From positions 1 to 64,000 of the forward strand of contig CAZEQC010000003.1 of the NCBI GenBank assembly GCA_964514285.1: a stretch of DNA of 64,000 nucleotides, read 5' to 3'. A model generated the notes under the pieces. It was given only the letters and a program-made list of their open reading frames with translations, ran no database searches and had not been told where the DNA came from. Position numbers and translations under genes: made by a program. This DNA comes from SKLM01 sp964514285 (GTDB lineage Bacteria; Chloroflexota; Anaerolineae; B4-G1). Each line of letters starts with the position of its first letter. The first letter of the stretch is position 1. Positions 16,349 to 24,021 of the stretch are shown piece after piece.

Positions 16349-17092
16349 CTAGACGAGAGCCTCGACGGCAACCGCACCCAGATCGGTCCGCACGCCGTCG
16401 ACGACGCAGTAGACCTTCACCTTGTCGGTGGCGACGATCGGCGCCAGCGCCGGCACGGTCACGGTGGCCTGGGTCTCGGTGAGGTTGGCGTTCGAGGTTG
16501 CGCCGCCGGTGTCGAACTTGATCGGGGCGTCGAACCCACCGACCGTGCAGCTCCAGCCCTCGCCGGCGCCGCCGGACAGGCTGGTCTCGGCCACAGTCCC
16601 GAAAGCCGCGCCGCCGCCGGAGTTCGCACGCACGGGAGCACCGACGAGAGCCGCGTTGACGGCCGTCGCGATGGTGTCCTCGTCGGGGGTCGCGCCTCCG
16701 AGATCGATGCTGAGCTTGTTGGCGGCGTAGGTCACGGCCAGGCCGCCCGCAGCGGAGTCCACGATCTCGACGCTCTCGTCGTTGCCCGCGTCCCCAGGAA
16801 CCCGAGCGATGATGTCGAGGCTGGCGCCGAGCGTCGCGCTGGCGAAGGTCTGCCCCGCCAGGAGCTTGCGGCCCACCAAGACCACGTCACCACCGGCCGC
16901 AGCCGGACCAGCCCCATCGACGTAGTCGAGCTCGGGGTACTCGTCGGCCGTCGGCCGCCCCTCGGCGCTCGTGAACGCCTCCTCGACGTCCTTCCGAACG
17001 TCGTAGACCTCCGCCCCCATGCCGCCCGACGGCTTCACCAGGTGGCTCTTCCGGGGCGACTTCCCGCCGAACGCCTTGCTTCGAGTTGCCAT
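16349..17092 (-). CDS. Beta-rich virion protein, possible head decoration or fibre component (247 aa)
   Basis: The first 60 residues are basic then acidic and probably disordered. From about 68 onward the chain is short beta strands rich in Ala, Gly, Thr and Val (for example TFASATLGASLDIIARVPG and VTYAANKLSIDLGG), without cysteine motifs or membrane segments. A related strand pattern with a VDDTVDFIND helix occurs in the 314-residue protein at 60346-61290. Location between the 403-residue gene and portal-side genes suggests a head protein. It is too short and too Gly/Ala-rich to be called the major capsid protein with confidence. Confidence 0.6.
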   Translation of the reverse strand: MATRSKAFGGKSPRKSHLVKPSGGMGAEVYDVRKDVEEAFTSAEGRPTADEYPELDYVDGAGPAAAGGDVVLVGRKLLAGQTFASATLGASLDIIARVPGDAGNDESVEIVDSAAGGLAVTYAANKLSIDLGGATPDEDTIATAVNAALVGAPVRANSGGGAAFGTVAETSLSGGAGEGWSCTVGGFDAPIKFDTGGATSNANLTETQATVTVPALAPIVATDKVKVYCVVDGVRTDLGAVAVEALV

Positions 17093-17119
17093 GATCTCTT
17101 TCTCCTTGGTTGGCTGCGC

Positions 17120-18331
17120 CTACCGGCTGGCCATGCTGGCGATGATACGCTTGGTGTCCATCGGAAGGGAATCGAAGATGACGGTAGGCTGCGATGCCAG
17201 ACCGTCCGCCAGGTCCTCCCCGAGCTTCTCCTTCACGAGATCCTTCTTCTCGGTGGCCAACTTCTTGAGCTGGTCCTCCGTCAAGACCAGCTCCCCCTTC
17301 GACCATCGCCACCCAGCCTGCTTCTGTACGCCGAAGGTGGTGAGCCAGGGGTCAGCCACGCCCTGGTCCCAGTAGTGGTCGATCTGAGTCGACGCGTCGA
17401 TCTCTGCCAGTGCCTCGGCGAAGCGCTCGGGCTTCAGGCTGGCCCGCTTCTCCATGAGGAGATCGAGCAGGCCGGGACCCTCATCGTTCTCCAGAGAAGC
17501 CCACACCTGGCGGCGGGTCTGGAGGGTGGCCTCCATCTCGCCGGGGTTAGCGTACTCGGTGGAGCCGTACTTGCGGATCACGTTGGAGACGGGAACGCCA
17601 AGGGCGTCAGCTCGGCTGGCGAGCTTCACACACATCTCGTGCCGCACCCTGGGGTGCATCTCCCCGCCCAGCTCCTCGAAGAAGGTGACCGCACCATCGA
17701 CGTCGTCGTAGGTGTTGAGGGGCACGCGGCCATCACCGAAGGCGGCGTGCTTGGCGATGCCGCCTTGCCGAGAGCTCGGGTCCCACTCGTCAACGAGCCT
17801 TACGTAGGGGCTCTCCATCACGGACCCCTCCTTCTTCAGGGATCCCCTCTTGGGCGCCGCCGAGCGCGGCATGACTGCGGTGCCGGACAGGTCGCTCTCT
17901 TTCTCGAGCCGCTCCACGGGGCGGACTGGAACAGCGATCTCGGCGCCATCAGACTTGATCAGCCGCTTGCGGCTCGCTGCCGTCTTCACGAGAGCCACCG
18001 GGGGCTGGATGCCGAAGTGCTGGCAGGCCCGCATGAGGTTGGACGCCGTTTTCACTCGAGCCGTGGGCGGGATCTCGTCCTGATGCTCGAGAAAGTACAT
18101 CACGTTCACAGCCGTGTGGGCCTTGTCCGTGCAGGCGTACTTCCGCATCTGCTCGTGATCGCCGACGAGAACGACAGCGAAGGCGTGGTCTGGGAGGGAG
18201 CTGTGCTCTCGATCGGTCATGATCGAGGCCGTCTTGATGAAGTCGGGCGCTTCACGTCCCTGGAAGAGGCCTGAGAGTGAAGCGAACCCGTCGTCGTAGG
18301 GGTCGAGCACTGCGCCCGCCTGGATTTTCAT
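17120..18331 (-). CDS. Hypothetical structural-operon protein (403 aa), first gene of the operon
   Basis: The start at 18331 (MKIQAGAVLDPYDDGF) has GGGGAT upstream and lies downstream of a good promoter; a longer frame to 18418 would run through that promoter. The protein is soluble, mostly helical, with several FIKTAS/KTAS-like patches and Lys-rich C-terminal helices. No known motif is recognised. It is the first gene of a minus-strand operon that includes the portal, so a virion or head-assembly role, including scaffold-like function, is plausible. Confidence 0.65.
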   Translation of the reverse strand: MKIQAGAVLDPYDDGFASLSGLFQGREAPDFIKTASIMTDREHSSLPDHAFAVVLVGDHEQMRKYACTDKAHTAVNVMYFLEHQDEIPPTARVKTASNLMRACQHFGIQPPVALVKTAASRKRLIKSDGAEIAVPVRPVERLEKESDLSGTAVMPRSAAPKRGSLKKEGSVMESPYVRLVDEWDPSSRQGGIAKHAAFGDGRVPLNTYDDVDGAVTFFEELGGEMHPRVRHEMCVKLASRADALGVPVSNVIRKYGSTEYANPGEMEATLQTRRQVWASLENDEGPGLLDLLMEKRASLKPERFAEALAEIDASTQIDHYWDQGVADPWLTTFGVQKQAGWRWSKGELVLTEDQLKKLATEKKDLVKEKLGEDLADGLASQPTVIFDSLPMDTKRIIASMASR

Positions 18332-18356
18332 GTGTATCCCCGTTTGGCGTCCAACG

Positions 18357-18385
18357 ATACTACTCACAGAGGTCTTTGCCCTCAA
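18357..18385 (-). promoter_or_regulatory. Sigma70-like promoter for the head operon
   Basis: TTGAGG (18380-18385) and TAGTAT (18357-18362) are spaced 17 bases apart on the minus strand, about 25 bp upstream of the ATG at 18331. The 18332-18482 interval is the divergent control region between the structural and replication blocks. Confidence 0.55.
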
Positions 18386-18428
18386 GTCTACCACCCCCAA
18401 ACCCCACGGCAAAGACACCGACCCTATG

Positions 18429-18437
18429 GGTATAAGG
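18429..18437 (+). promoter_or_regulatory. Candidate phage promoter element GGTATAAGG for the replication operon
   Basis: GGTATAAG recurs here 46 bp before the first plus-strand gene, matching 12286-12293. A CACCGACCC block lies just upstream. No TTG box is present at the usual distance. The ribosome site AGGAGG follows at 18471-18476. The element is a candidate early or phage-polymerase promoter. Confidence 0.4.
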
Positions 18438-18482
18438 TCCTCCCCACGAGACTCGAGTTAGCTGGAGGGAAGGAGGGCGTGG

Positions 18483-18914
18483 ATGAACGATGCGTACATC
18501 GTGAACTGCGACTATGGCGGGATCGGCAACTTCCAAGAGGGTGACACCGCCTGCATGCTGTGCCCGCATGAGGTCGAATGTTCCCACGAGGCCGAGCTCG
18601 CAGCCCTAGCGGATGCGCGGGCACGCCGTTCGGTGCGGAGCCCGTGGCGCCACCCCAACCGATCAAGCAGCGGAGGGACGAGAATCGCAACGTCAGGGAC
18701 CTCGAGCGGTCCCATCGCCGGAAGATCCAGGTCCAGGAGGCCCATGCCGGTGGCGGGAGAAAGCCCGTTCTCTCGGATGATCAAGAATGCGGCCGCGTCG
18801 ATGCTGGCGTCGGGCTTCCACGAGCTCGGCGACTTCTGGGACGTGCACGACTTCGCGCCGTCGGCGTGCCTGCCAGGCGAGTGTGTCGGGGACAGCAAGC
18901 CCGACAAGAAGTAG
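18483..18914 (+). CDS. Small cysteine-containing protein at the head of the replication operon (143 aa)
   Basis: The ATG follows AGGAGG at a good distance. The N-terminal 40 residues contain CMLCPHEVEC, a compact cysteine cluster, and the C-terminal 45 residues (MIKNAAASMLASGFHELGDF...) look well coded. Between about 18605 and 18770 the frame reads Arg/Ser-rich while the frame one base back gives GC-rich third positions and natural-looking residues (EPVAPPQPIKQRRDENRN). The segment may hold two compensating indels, or an overlapping gene. The function is unknown. Position suggests an early regulatory protein. Confidence 0.55.
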   Translation: MNDAYIVNCDYGGIGNFQEGDTACMLCPHEVECSHEAELAALADARARRSVRSPWRHPNRSSSGGTRIATSGTSSGPIAGRSRSRRPMPVAGESPFSRMIKNAAASMLASGFHELGDFWDVHDFAPSACLPGECVGDSKPDKK

Positions 18915-18923
18915 AATCGCCCG

Positions 18924-20279
18924 ATGATATCGATACCCATCAGGAATCCAGACGTGGCGTACCGGGACACCTGGCTCTGGGTGCCCAAGAGCAAGGTGAA
19001 CACCCGGATGCTGCGCCACAGCCTGACCCTGGACATCAACGGGGGACGGGACTCGATCAAGATGTTCCGAGAGACCGAGCACCACCTGGGCATCCCGAGG
19101 GAGCGACTCGACGAGGACGAGCTCAACTTCGAAGTGGTGGACCTCACACCGAAGACGTTCGACCCGATCAGCGTCAAGAGCAAGATCGTGCTCGACGCCC
19201 AGGACCCGACGAGCTGCCAGCAGGAGGACGCCTACGCCGACCTGATGACGGCCGACAACGGCATCCTCAACGTCAAGTGCGGGCTGGGCAAGACTGTGCT
19301 CGCCCTGCACGCCATCGCCGAGTGGGGAGTCCCCGCCCTGGTCATCGCCGCGGCCGGCCACCTCAAGCAGTGGGAGAGCGAGATCAAGCTCCACCTCGAG
19401 ATGGACGGCGAGATCGGCTGGATTCAGGGGAAGCCCGAGAAGTGGCGGTGGCGGAACTGCCCCATCATCCTGGCCAGCCTCAAGACGCTGTCCATCTACG
19501 CAGACGAGGTGCCTTTCGACCTCTGCTTCTACCCCGGCGTGGTCATCTGGGACGAGATCCACCACCTCGCAGCCAAGTGGTACTCCCGGACATCGGACAT
19601 GTTCCCTTGCCGCCGGCTCGGCCTGACTGCCACAGTCAATCGCCCTGACGGCCTCGAGATGCAGTACCTCTGGCATGTCGGCCCGGTCATCCACCGGAAC
19701 CTGGAGTACGACCTCGTGCCTGATGTCACGTTCATCGAGTCTCCCACAACGGTGGACTGGAACAACGAGGAGGCCCGAGCGGAGTTCTGCGACAAGTTCA
19801 ACGAGGTGCACATCCAGAAGCTATGCGCCTACGTCGGGCAGCGGCCGGAAGAGATCGCCTTCGCCAGGAGCATCGTCGACCGAGAGGTCGCCGCCGGCGG
19901 CAACATCCTAGCGCTATCGGTCTCGAGGGACCACAGCCGGGCTCTACACGAGCTCTACCCGGACTCGGGCGTCATCGACGCCAACGTCCCGTTCAAGCAG
20001 CGGCTGGACATGCTGCACGAGCACAAGCTCGTCTTCGCCACAGTCCAGATCGCGAGGGAGGCCCTGAACAAGAAGGGGCTGGACGTCCTGGTGCTGCTGA
20101 CAGAGTTCAGCTCGGACAACAACCTACAGCAAGCGATCGGACGAGTGCTGCGAAAGTGCGCTGGCAAGGTGCCCAAGGTGATCGTACTCTCGCACAGCAA
20201 CATCGGCCCCATGGTCAACATGGGACACAACCTGCGGCGGCACTTCCGTAGGTGGGGAATGGAGGTTCGGAGTGAGTGA
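18924..20279 (+). CDS. Superfamily 2 DNA helicase, UvsW-like (451 aa)
   Basis: Motif I CGLGKT is at 119-124, motif II DEIHH at 210-214, motif III TATVNR at 235-240, and motif VI QAIGRVLR near 405. These define a DExH-box SF2 translocase of the UvsW/type III restriction helicase group. Phage UvsW unwinds branched recombination intermediates and drives the switch to recombination-dependent replication, which fits the recombinase, resolvases and polymerase downstream. The first 90 residues form a separate N-terminal domain. The end overlaps the start of the next gene by 8 bp. Confidence 0.9.
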   Translation: MISIPIRNPDVAYRDTWLWVPKSKVNTRMLRHSLTLDINGGRDSIKMFRETEHHLGIPRERLDEDELNFEVVDLTPKTFDPISVKSKIVLDAQDPTSCQQEDAYADLMTADNGILNVKCGLGKTVLALHAIAEWGVPALVIAAAGHLKQWESEIKLHLEMDGEIGWIQGKPEKWRWRNCPIILASLKTLSIYADEVPFDLCFYPGVVIWDEIHHLAAKWYSRTSDMFPCRRLGLTATVNRPDGLEMQYLWHVGPVIHRNLEYDLVPDVTFIESPTTVDWNNEEARAEFCDKFNEVHIQKLCAYVGQRPEEIAFARSIVDREVAAGGNILALSVSRDHSRALHELYPDSGVIDANVPFKQRLDMLHEHKLVFATVQIAREALNKKGLDVLVLLTEFSSDNNLQQAIGRVLRKCAGKVPKVIVLSHSNIGPMVNMGHNLRRHFRRWGMEVRSE

Positions 20280-20739
20280 GAAGGAGTGGAAGAAGGTCGC
20301 GAAGAAGCTGGTCTGCGTGACGGCTGGCAAGAACAGCTTCATCGGCGAGTTCACTGGAGAGTGGGACGGCGGAACGATCACCCTGCGTGATGCCATCTCG
20401 ACCGGCACGAGGCAGGTCATGGTGGACGCCGGCAACGGCCAAGTCATGCCGGCCCAGCTCCCGTCGCCGGGGCTCCTGCCCTGGCTGGTCAACGAGACGG
20501 TCACCGAGCTCGAGATCACGCCGGACCACCTCTGGCGCCTGAGCAAACAGAGCGAGGCCACCCAGGAGGCCGCGGCCGGGATGTACCTCGAGTTCCTCGA
20601 GTACCTTCGTGAAGCGCGGGAGAAGCCGAACCAGCAGGTGCAGCTCGCTGGTGCGGAGGAGCTTGCGAAGCTCCAGCAGGCTCAGCAGGACCCAGACAGC
20701 CTCCTCTCGAAGTTCGGTCCGCTGGTTGGCAAGCGGTGA
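20272..20739 (+). CDS. Hypothetical protein with possible Sm-like N-terminal fold (155 aa)
   Basis: The GTG start overlaps the helicase gene by 8 bp. Residues 8-60 (KLVCVTAGKNSFIGEFTGEW, then ITLRDAIS) have the strand-turn-strand pattern of Sm/LSm domains, in which a short beta-barrel binds RNA or acts in oligomers. The C-terminal half is helical and rich in Gln and Glu. The fold call is by eye and weak. It is co-expressed with the helicase and the uracil-DNA glycosylase. Confidence 0.6.
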   Translation: MSEKEWKKVAKKLVCVTAGKNSFIGEFTGEWDGGTITLRDAISTGTRQVMVDAGNGQVMPAQLPSPGLLPWLVNETVTELEITPDHLWRLSKQSEATQEAAAGMYLEFLEYLREAREKPNQQVQLAGAEELAKLQQAQQDPDSLLSKFGPLVGKR

Positions 20740-21413
20740 TCGTCGAGCCGCATCCATTCGCAGTAGAGGAGTACGCCGACTGCACTCGCTGCCCTCTGTG
20801 CGAGACACGAGAGAAGCTCGTCCTCGGGGTTGGCGATCACCACGCGGACGTCATGATCTTCGGAGAAGGCCCAGGCCCCTCTGAAGACAGCCAAGGGCTG
20901 CCGTTCTACGGCCCCTCGGGGGCACTACTCAACAAGGTCCTCAAGCTGCTCGGCTGGCACCGTGATGACGTCTTCTTGGACAACATCGTAGCCTGCTGGC
21001 CCTGCCAGGAGACTGAAGAGCGCTGGGTCACCCGCAAGCCCAACAAGGAAGAGATCATGGCCTGTCGTCGCCGGGTCACCGAGACCATCCGGTTGATCGA
21101 TCCGCTGGCCATTATCGCGCTGGGAGGGGTGGCGCTCTATGGCCTCACCGGAGACCCCACCAAGATCACCAAGGCGAGGGGCCAACTGTTCTTCGCCCAC
21201 GTCCCCGGCGTCTACAAGAACATCTCCTACCCGGTCTTCCCGACCTTCCACCCGGCCTACATCATCCGGCAGGGGGAGCGAGAAGACACAGGCGAGATCG
21301 ATGGAGACGCCCCACCGATTCGAGGGCCCGAGAGCCCGATGACCCTGTTCAAGAGGGACCTGCTCTACGTGAGGAACTACATCAACAGCATCAACGCGCT
21401 GTATGGGAGGTGA
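20736..21413 (+). CDS. Family 4 uracil-DNA glycosylase, Fe-S type (225 aa)
   Basis: The active-site loop GEGPGPSEDSQGLPFYG (43-59), the later loop HPAYIIR (172-178) and NIVACWPC (83-90) match family 4 (UDGa/Udg4). Cysteines at 16, 19, 87 and 110 are in the order expected for the [4Fe-4S] cluster ligands. The enzyme removes uracil from DNA, starting base-excision repair. The start GTG overlaps the upstream stop. It overlaps the next frame by 11 bp if a longer start is used, but the neighbour probably starts at 21415. Carriage by a phage suggests protection of its DNA from deamination, or processing of uracil-containing host DNA. Confidence 0.88.
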   Translation: MIVEPHPFAVEEYADCTRCPLCETREKLVLGVGDHHADVMIFGEGPGPSEDSQGLPFYGPSGALLNKVLKLLGWHRDDVFLDNIVACWPCQETEERWVTRKPNKEEIMACRRRVTETIRLIDPLAIIALGGVALYGLTGDPTKITKARGQLFFAHVPGVYKNISYPVFPTFHPAYIIRQGEREDTGEIDGDAPPIRGPESPMTLFKRDLLYVRNYINSINALYGR

Positions 21414-21414
21414 G

Positions 21415-21864
21415 ATGGCACCGAGAGGAAAGGCCGCGGCTGGCGAGGCCGCGCAGAGGGTTCGAGACGCAGAGGCCAAGTTCTACGTAGCCCACGATGC
21501 GCTCGTGGCCTGGGAGGAGGAGAACGAGGAGGTGATGAGCGAGTTCCGCCAGCTCGTCGACGCCAGAGAGACGGCGCGAGAAGAGCTCGAGCTCGCCGTG
21601 TCGGATACCCACCTGCCTGGTGGGGGTATGCAGGTCGTGCCCACGACCAAACGGACCTTCGACGGCGAGAGGCTCCACTACCTCATCGAGGACGAAGAGC
21701 TCCGCAACCGACTCGTGAAGATCGAGTACAAGGTCCAGGTCAAGGCGTTCGACAAGGCTGTCGAGAAGGGCGAGATCGACAAGGACACGGCCAAGCACGT
21801 CATCGCCTCCACCGAGTCCGGTGTGCAGATCCGTAAGAAGCCGAAGCCCATCAGCTTGGGGTGA
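21415..21864 (+). CDS. Hypothetical protein with N-terminal coiled coil (149 aa)
   Basis: I start at 21415 (MAPRGKAAAGEAAQ) because GGGAGG lies just upstream. The first 65 residues form a long charged helix (AKFYVAHDALVAWEEENEEV), then a short beta region and a Lys-rich C-terminus. The pattern is reminiscent of small phage coiled-coil replication accessories, but I do not recognise a family. It is encoded between the uracil glycosylase and two further small genes. Confidence 0.65.
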   Translation: MAPRGKAAAGEAAQRVRDAEAKFYVAHDALVAWEEENEEVMSEFRQLVDARETAREELELAVSDTHLPGGGMQVVPTTKRTFDGERLHYLIEDEELRNRLVKIEYKVQVKAFDKAVEKGEIDKDTAKHVIASTESGVQIRKKPKPISLG

Positions 21865-21867
21865 CCC

Positions 21868-22209
21868 ATGACGAACGAGATCCAGATTCGCTGGGAGCGC
21901 GCCTCCCGGCGGAAAGGAGAAGCAGAGGTGCGGCAGAACAAGGTCACGTACCGAACCAGCGATGTGCTGCTTGGTGATGGTAAGGCTCGCATCGAGCGGA
22001 CTCGCTACGCCAAGCACGGCATCGGCTACGGCGAGTTCGCCATCAGCGGGAGCTGTACCGTCAGCCTCAGCTGCAACCAGGACGACAAGACCATCATCGA
22101 AGCATGCAAGAAGGCTGGCCAGATCGCCGACGCCGTGATGAAGCAGGACGACGAGAAGATGGTCCACATCGTCGAAGCTGTGGCGAAGGAGCTGGAGCAG
22201 GATGCGTAG
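21868..22209 (+). CDS. Hypothetical protein (113 aa)
   Basis: This basic N-terminal, beta-rich protein has TVSLSCNQDDKTIIEACKKAGQ and a C-terminal helix. It starts four bases after the previous stop and overlaps the next gene by 8 bp, so it is co-translated. The size and layout (beta sheet plus a helix carrying KTIIEACKKAG) could fit a small nucleic-acid-binding protein. No family is identified. Confidence 0.65.
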   Translation: MTNEIQIRWERASRRKGEAEVRQNKVTYRTSDVLLGDGKARIERTRYAKHGIGYGEFAISGSCTVSLSCNQDDKTIIEACKKAGQIADAVMKQDDEKMVHIVEAVAKELEQDA

Positions 22210-22543
22210 GAGCGACGGCGTCTGCCGCGTCAACGCGGTGGCCGTCACGAAGATCGTCATCGAGGGTGAGGACTCCATCGCCGCCCAGGCCGCCATGGTC
22301 GGGGTGCAGGAGGGAACCTCGGTGACGTTCGGATCGATGGTGGCGAAGAGCGGTTGGCCCGAGGAGGTCACCGAGCTCGCTTCGCAGCTCCGTGAAGCCG
22401 TCGAGGAACACTTCGCGGAGCGGCTTTTCGAGGAGGAGTACTACGATGGAACAGATCTCGATTCCAATCGAGGAGAGCGGATCCCTACGGGGCTCGTCGA
22501 GCCTGATCTGGGAGACGCCGAAGGTGGAGAAGAGCAGCTTTGA
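22202..22543 (+). CDS. Hypothetical acidic protein (113 aa)
   Basis: The frame starts MRRSDGVCRVNAVAVTKI and overlaps the 113-residue gene upstream by 8 bp. The first 80 residues look structured. The last 33 overlap the start of the DUF932-like gene by 98 bp in another frame, and are acidic (DLGDAEGGEEQL). The overlap is unusually long for this genome, so the true end or start of one of the two genes should be checked. Confidence 0.55.
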   Translation: MRRSDGVCRVNAVAVTKIVIEGEDSIAAQAAMVGVQEGTSVTFGSMVAKSGWPEEVTELASQLREAVEEHFAERLFEEEYYDGTDLDSNRGERIPTGLVEPDLGDAEGGEEQL

Positions 22544-23612
22544 CGAGATGCTCGAGGTGGTGCAGGAGAACGAGGACCTCCGCATCCAGCCCAAGCGCAT
22601 CGACATGCGCAGCCGAGGCATCCTGAAGGAGGACGACCCCGGCTACGATTGCTCGCACATGAGCACCTGGCGGTGGTGGAAGAACGGAACCATCTACATC
22701 CCCGGCCACGGCCAGCTTCTTCCGACCCGGCACGCCAAGCGCCAGATCGGCAGCCAGTTCGGCATCAAGTACGACGCGTTCCTTGGGCCAATGAAAGGGG
22801 ACCCGGAGCTCATCCAGCAGGCGCTCCAGCCCCACGTCAATGCCCGCAAGGAGGACCCCGGCCTGACCGTGAAGGTCGTCGCCAGAGCCTTCCCCGACAA
22901 GGAGGCGCCGCTGGGCGTCGACGGCATCCTGCGCGGCGTCGTCGGTCCCCGCTACGCCCAGATTCGAGACGTGGACGTGCTCGAAACCTTGCGCAAGGTG
23001 GGCGGCCCCGAGCTCCAGGAGATGAGCGTCACCCACCAGCGCCACACCGACGAGGCGACCTACTTCAACGTCGTCTACCCAGAGCCCAAGCGGATCAAGG
23101 CGCTCAGCGAGGTGGGCGACGAGGTCCTGTCGGGCTTCAAGGGCTGGAACAGTGAAGTCGGCGGGCGCTCCCTCGGCTTCTCGGAGTTCCTGCACCGGCT
23201 GGCTTGCTCGAATGGCATGGTCGTCACCGTGCCTGGTGACCAGCTCCTCTACCGACGGCACACCGGGCTGCCGATGGAGGAGATGGAGAAGCTGCTCCGG
23301 GACATGTGGGGCAAGCTGCCCACAAGGTTCGAGCGCATCGCTGCATCGGCCGAGATCCTGGACACCATCACCATCGACGACCCGGAAACGGAGATCGACC
23401 GCTTCGTCGGCTCTCAGGGGCAGCCGAAGTACATCCGGGAGGCCGTCAAGGAAGCGTTCGGGATGGAGCCCATCAACACCGCCTACGGCATCCTCCAAGC
23501 GCTGACGAGGGTGGCCACGGCGGCGCACATCGACCCGAACAGGCAGCTCGACCTCGAGAACCTGGGCGGGAAGTACCTGCTCCAGATGGCTCCCGTCGAC
23601 GCGTCCGCCTGA
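22446..23612 (+). CDS. DUF932-like phage protein (388 aa)
   Basis: I start at 22446 (MEQISIPIEESG) because GAGGAG lies seven bases upstream; an upstream extension would overlap the previous gene further. The segment RHAKRQIGSQFGIKY followed by GVVGPRYAQIRDVDVLETL resembles DUF932 proteins of phages and plasmids, where a conserved block around S-x-RY is found. The later part (about 235-290) has FSEFLHRLACSNGMVV, also typical. DUF932 function is not established; members are often found in replication regions, as here. The gene ends the first replication sub-operon. Confidence 0.7.
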   Translation: MEQISIPIEESGSLRGSSSLIWETPKVEKSSFDEMLEVVQENEDLRIQPKRIDMRSRGILKEDDPGYDCSHMSTWRWWKNGTIYIPGHGQLLPTRHAKRQIGSQFGIKYDAFLGPMKGDPELIQQALQPHVNARKEDPGLTVKVVARAFPDKEAPLGVDGILRGVVGPRYAQIRDVDVLETLRKVGGPELQEMSVTHQRHTDEATYFNVVYPEPKRIKALSEVGDEVLSGFKGWNSEVGGRSLGFSEFLHRLACSNGMVVTVPGDQLLYRRHTGLPMEEMEKLLRDMWGKLPTRFERIAASAEILDTITIDDPETEIDRFVGSQGQPKYIREAVKEAFGMEPINTAYGILQALTRVATAAHIDPNRQLDLENLGGKYLLQMAPVDASA

Positions 23613-23614
23613 CC

Positions 23615-23656
23615 CCAGATATGGGGAGTGCGATAACGCCTCCACACCACATCTGG
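23615..23656 (+). other. Imperfect inverted repeat / stem-loop after the DUF932-like gene
   Basis: CCAGATATGGGGAG and CTCC-ACA-CCACATCTGG pair with one mismatch and a 3-base bulge around an 11-base loop. No T-tract follows, so it is not a classical terminator. It may be an mRNA processing or stabilising structure, or a regulator site directly upstream of the promoter at 23660. Confidence 0.45.
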
Positions 23657-23659
23657 TAG

Positions 23660-23688
23660 TTGGGCTTACGCTGTAAATACGATACGAT
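23660..23688 (+). promoter_or_regulatory. Sigma70-like promoter for the core replication genes
   Basis: TTGGGC (23660-23665) and TACGAT (23683-23688) are 17 bases apart, 24 bp before the ATG at 23712, with GGAGG at 23702-23706. It gives the helicase, primase and polymerase genes their own transcript start. Confidence 0.55.
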
Positions 23689-23711
23689 GGGAGTCTTCCC
23701 CGGAGGCAGGT

Positions 23712-24020
23712 ATGGCGAACGGAGATAGCTCCGCAGGCGGTAGACTCAGCCTCGGAGAACGGGTGCATATCCTCGAACGAAAGGCTGCCGAGCACGGCCG
23801 CGCTCTCAAGAAAGCGAGGGCCGGCAGTCTCGGCGTTGACGATGAGGAGCTCATCAGCTGGGTCGGCAAAGAGATCGAGCTCGTGCCGGCTGACAGCCAA
23901 CGACCGACCGAGCGGGGGCTACTGAAGAAGGTCAGGAGGTACACCCTCCTGGTGGACATAGGTGGCATCCTCTCGGTGATCAACAAGGGTCAGCTCCTCG
24001 AGACACGGCTGGTGGAGTGA
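23712..24020 (+). CDS. Possible Hfq/Sm-like RNA-binding protein (102 aa)
   Basis: After a 40-residue basic helical N-terminus, residues about 47-102 read WVGKEIELVPADSQ, GLLKKVRRYTLLVDIGG, and LSVINKGQLLETRL. This is the Sm1/Sm2 pattern of a five-strand barrel, and the last strand with INKG resembles the YKH region of Hfq. Hfq-like proteins bind RNA as rings and control translation or sRNA action. The gene is the first after the 23660 promoter and starts with a good ribosome site. The call is by pattern and needs a profile search. Confidence 0.55.
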   Translation: MANGDSSAGGRLSLGERVHILERKAAEHGRALKKARAGSLGVDDEELISWVGKEIELVPADSQRPTERGLLKKVRRYTLLVDIGGILSVINKGQLLETRLVE

Positions 24021-24021
24021 G

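Noticed and set aside
17120..18418. Longer start at 18418 for the 403-residue gene
   Set aside because: The extension would read through the sigma70-like promoter and has no ribosome site.
22485..23900. Minus-strand frame (471 codons) opposite the DUF932-like gene
   Set aside because: It spans a promoter and two real plus-strand genes; composition is a shadow.
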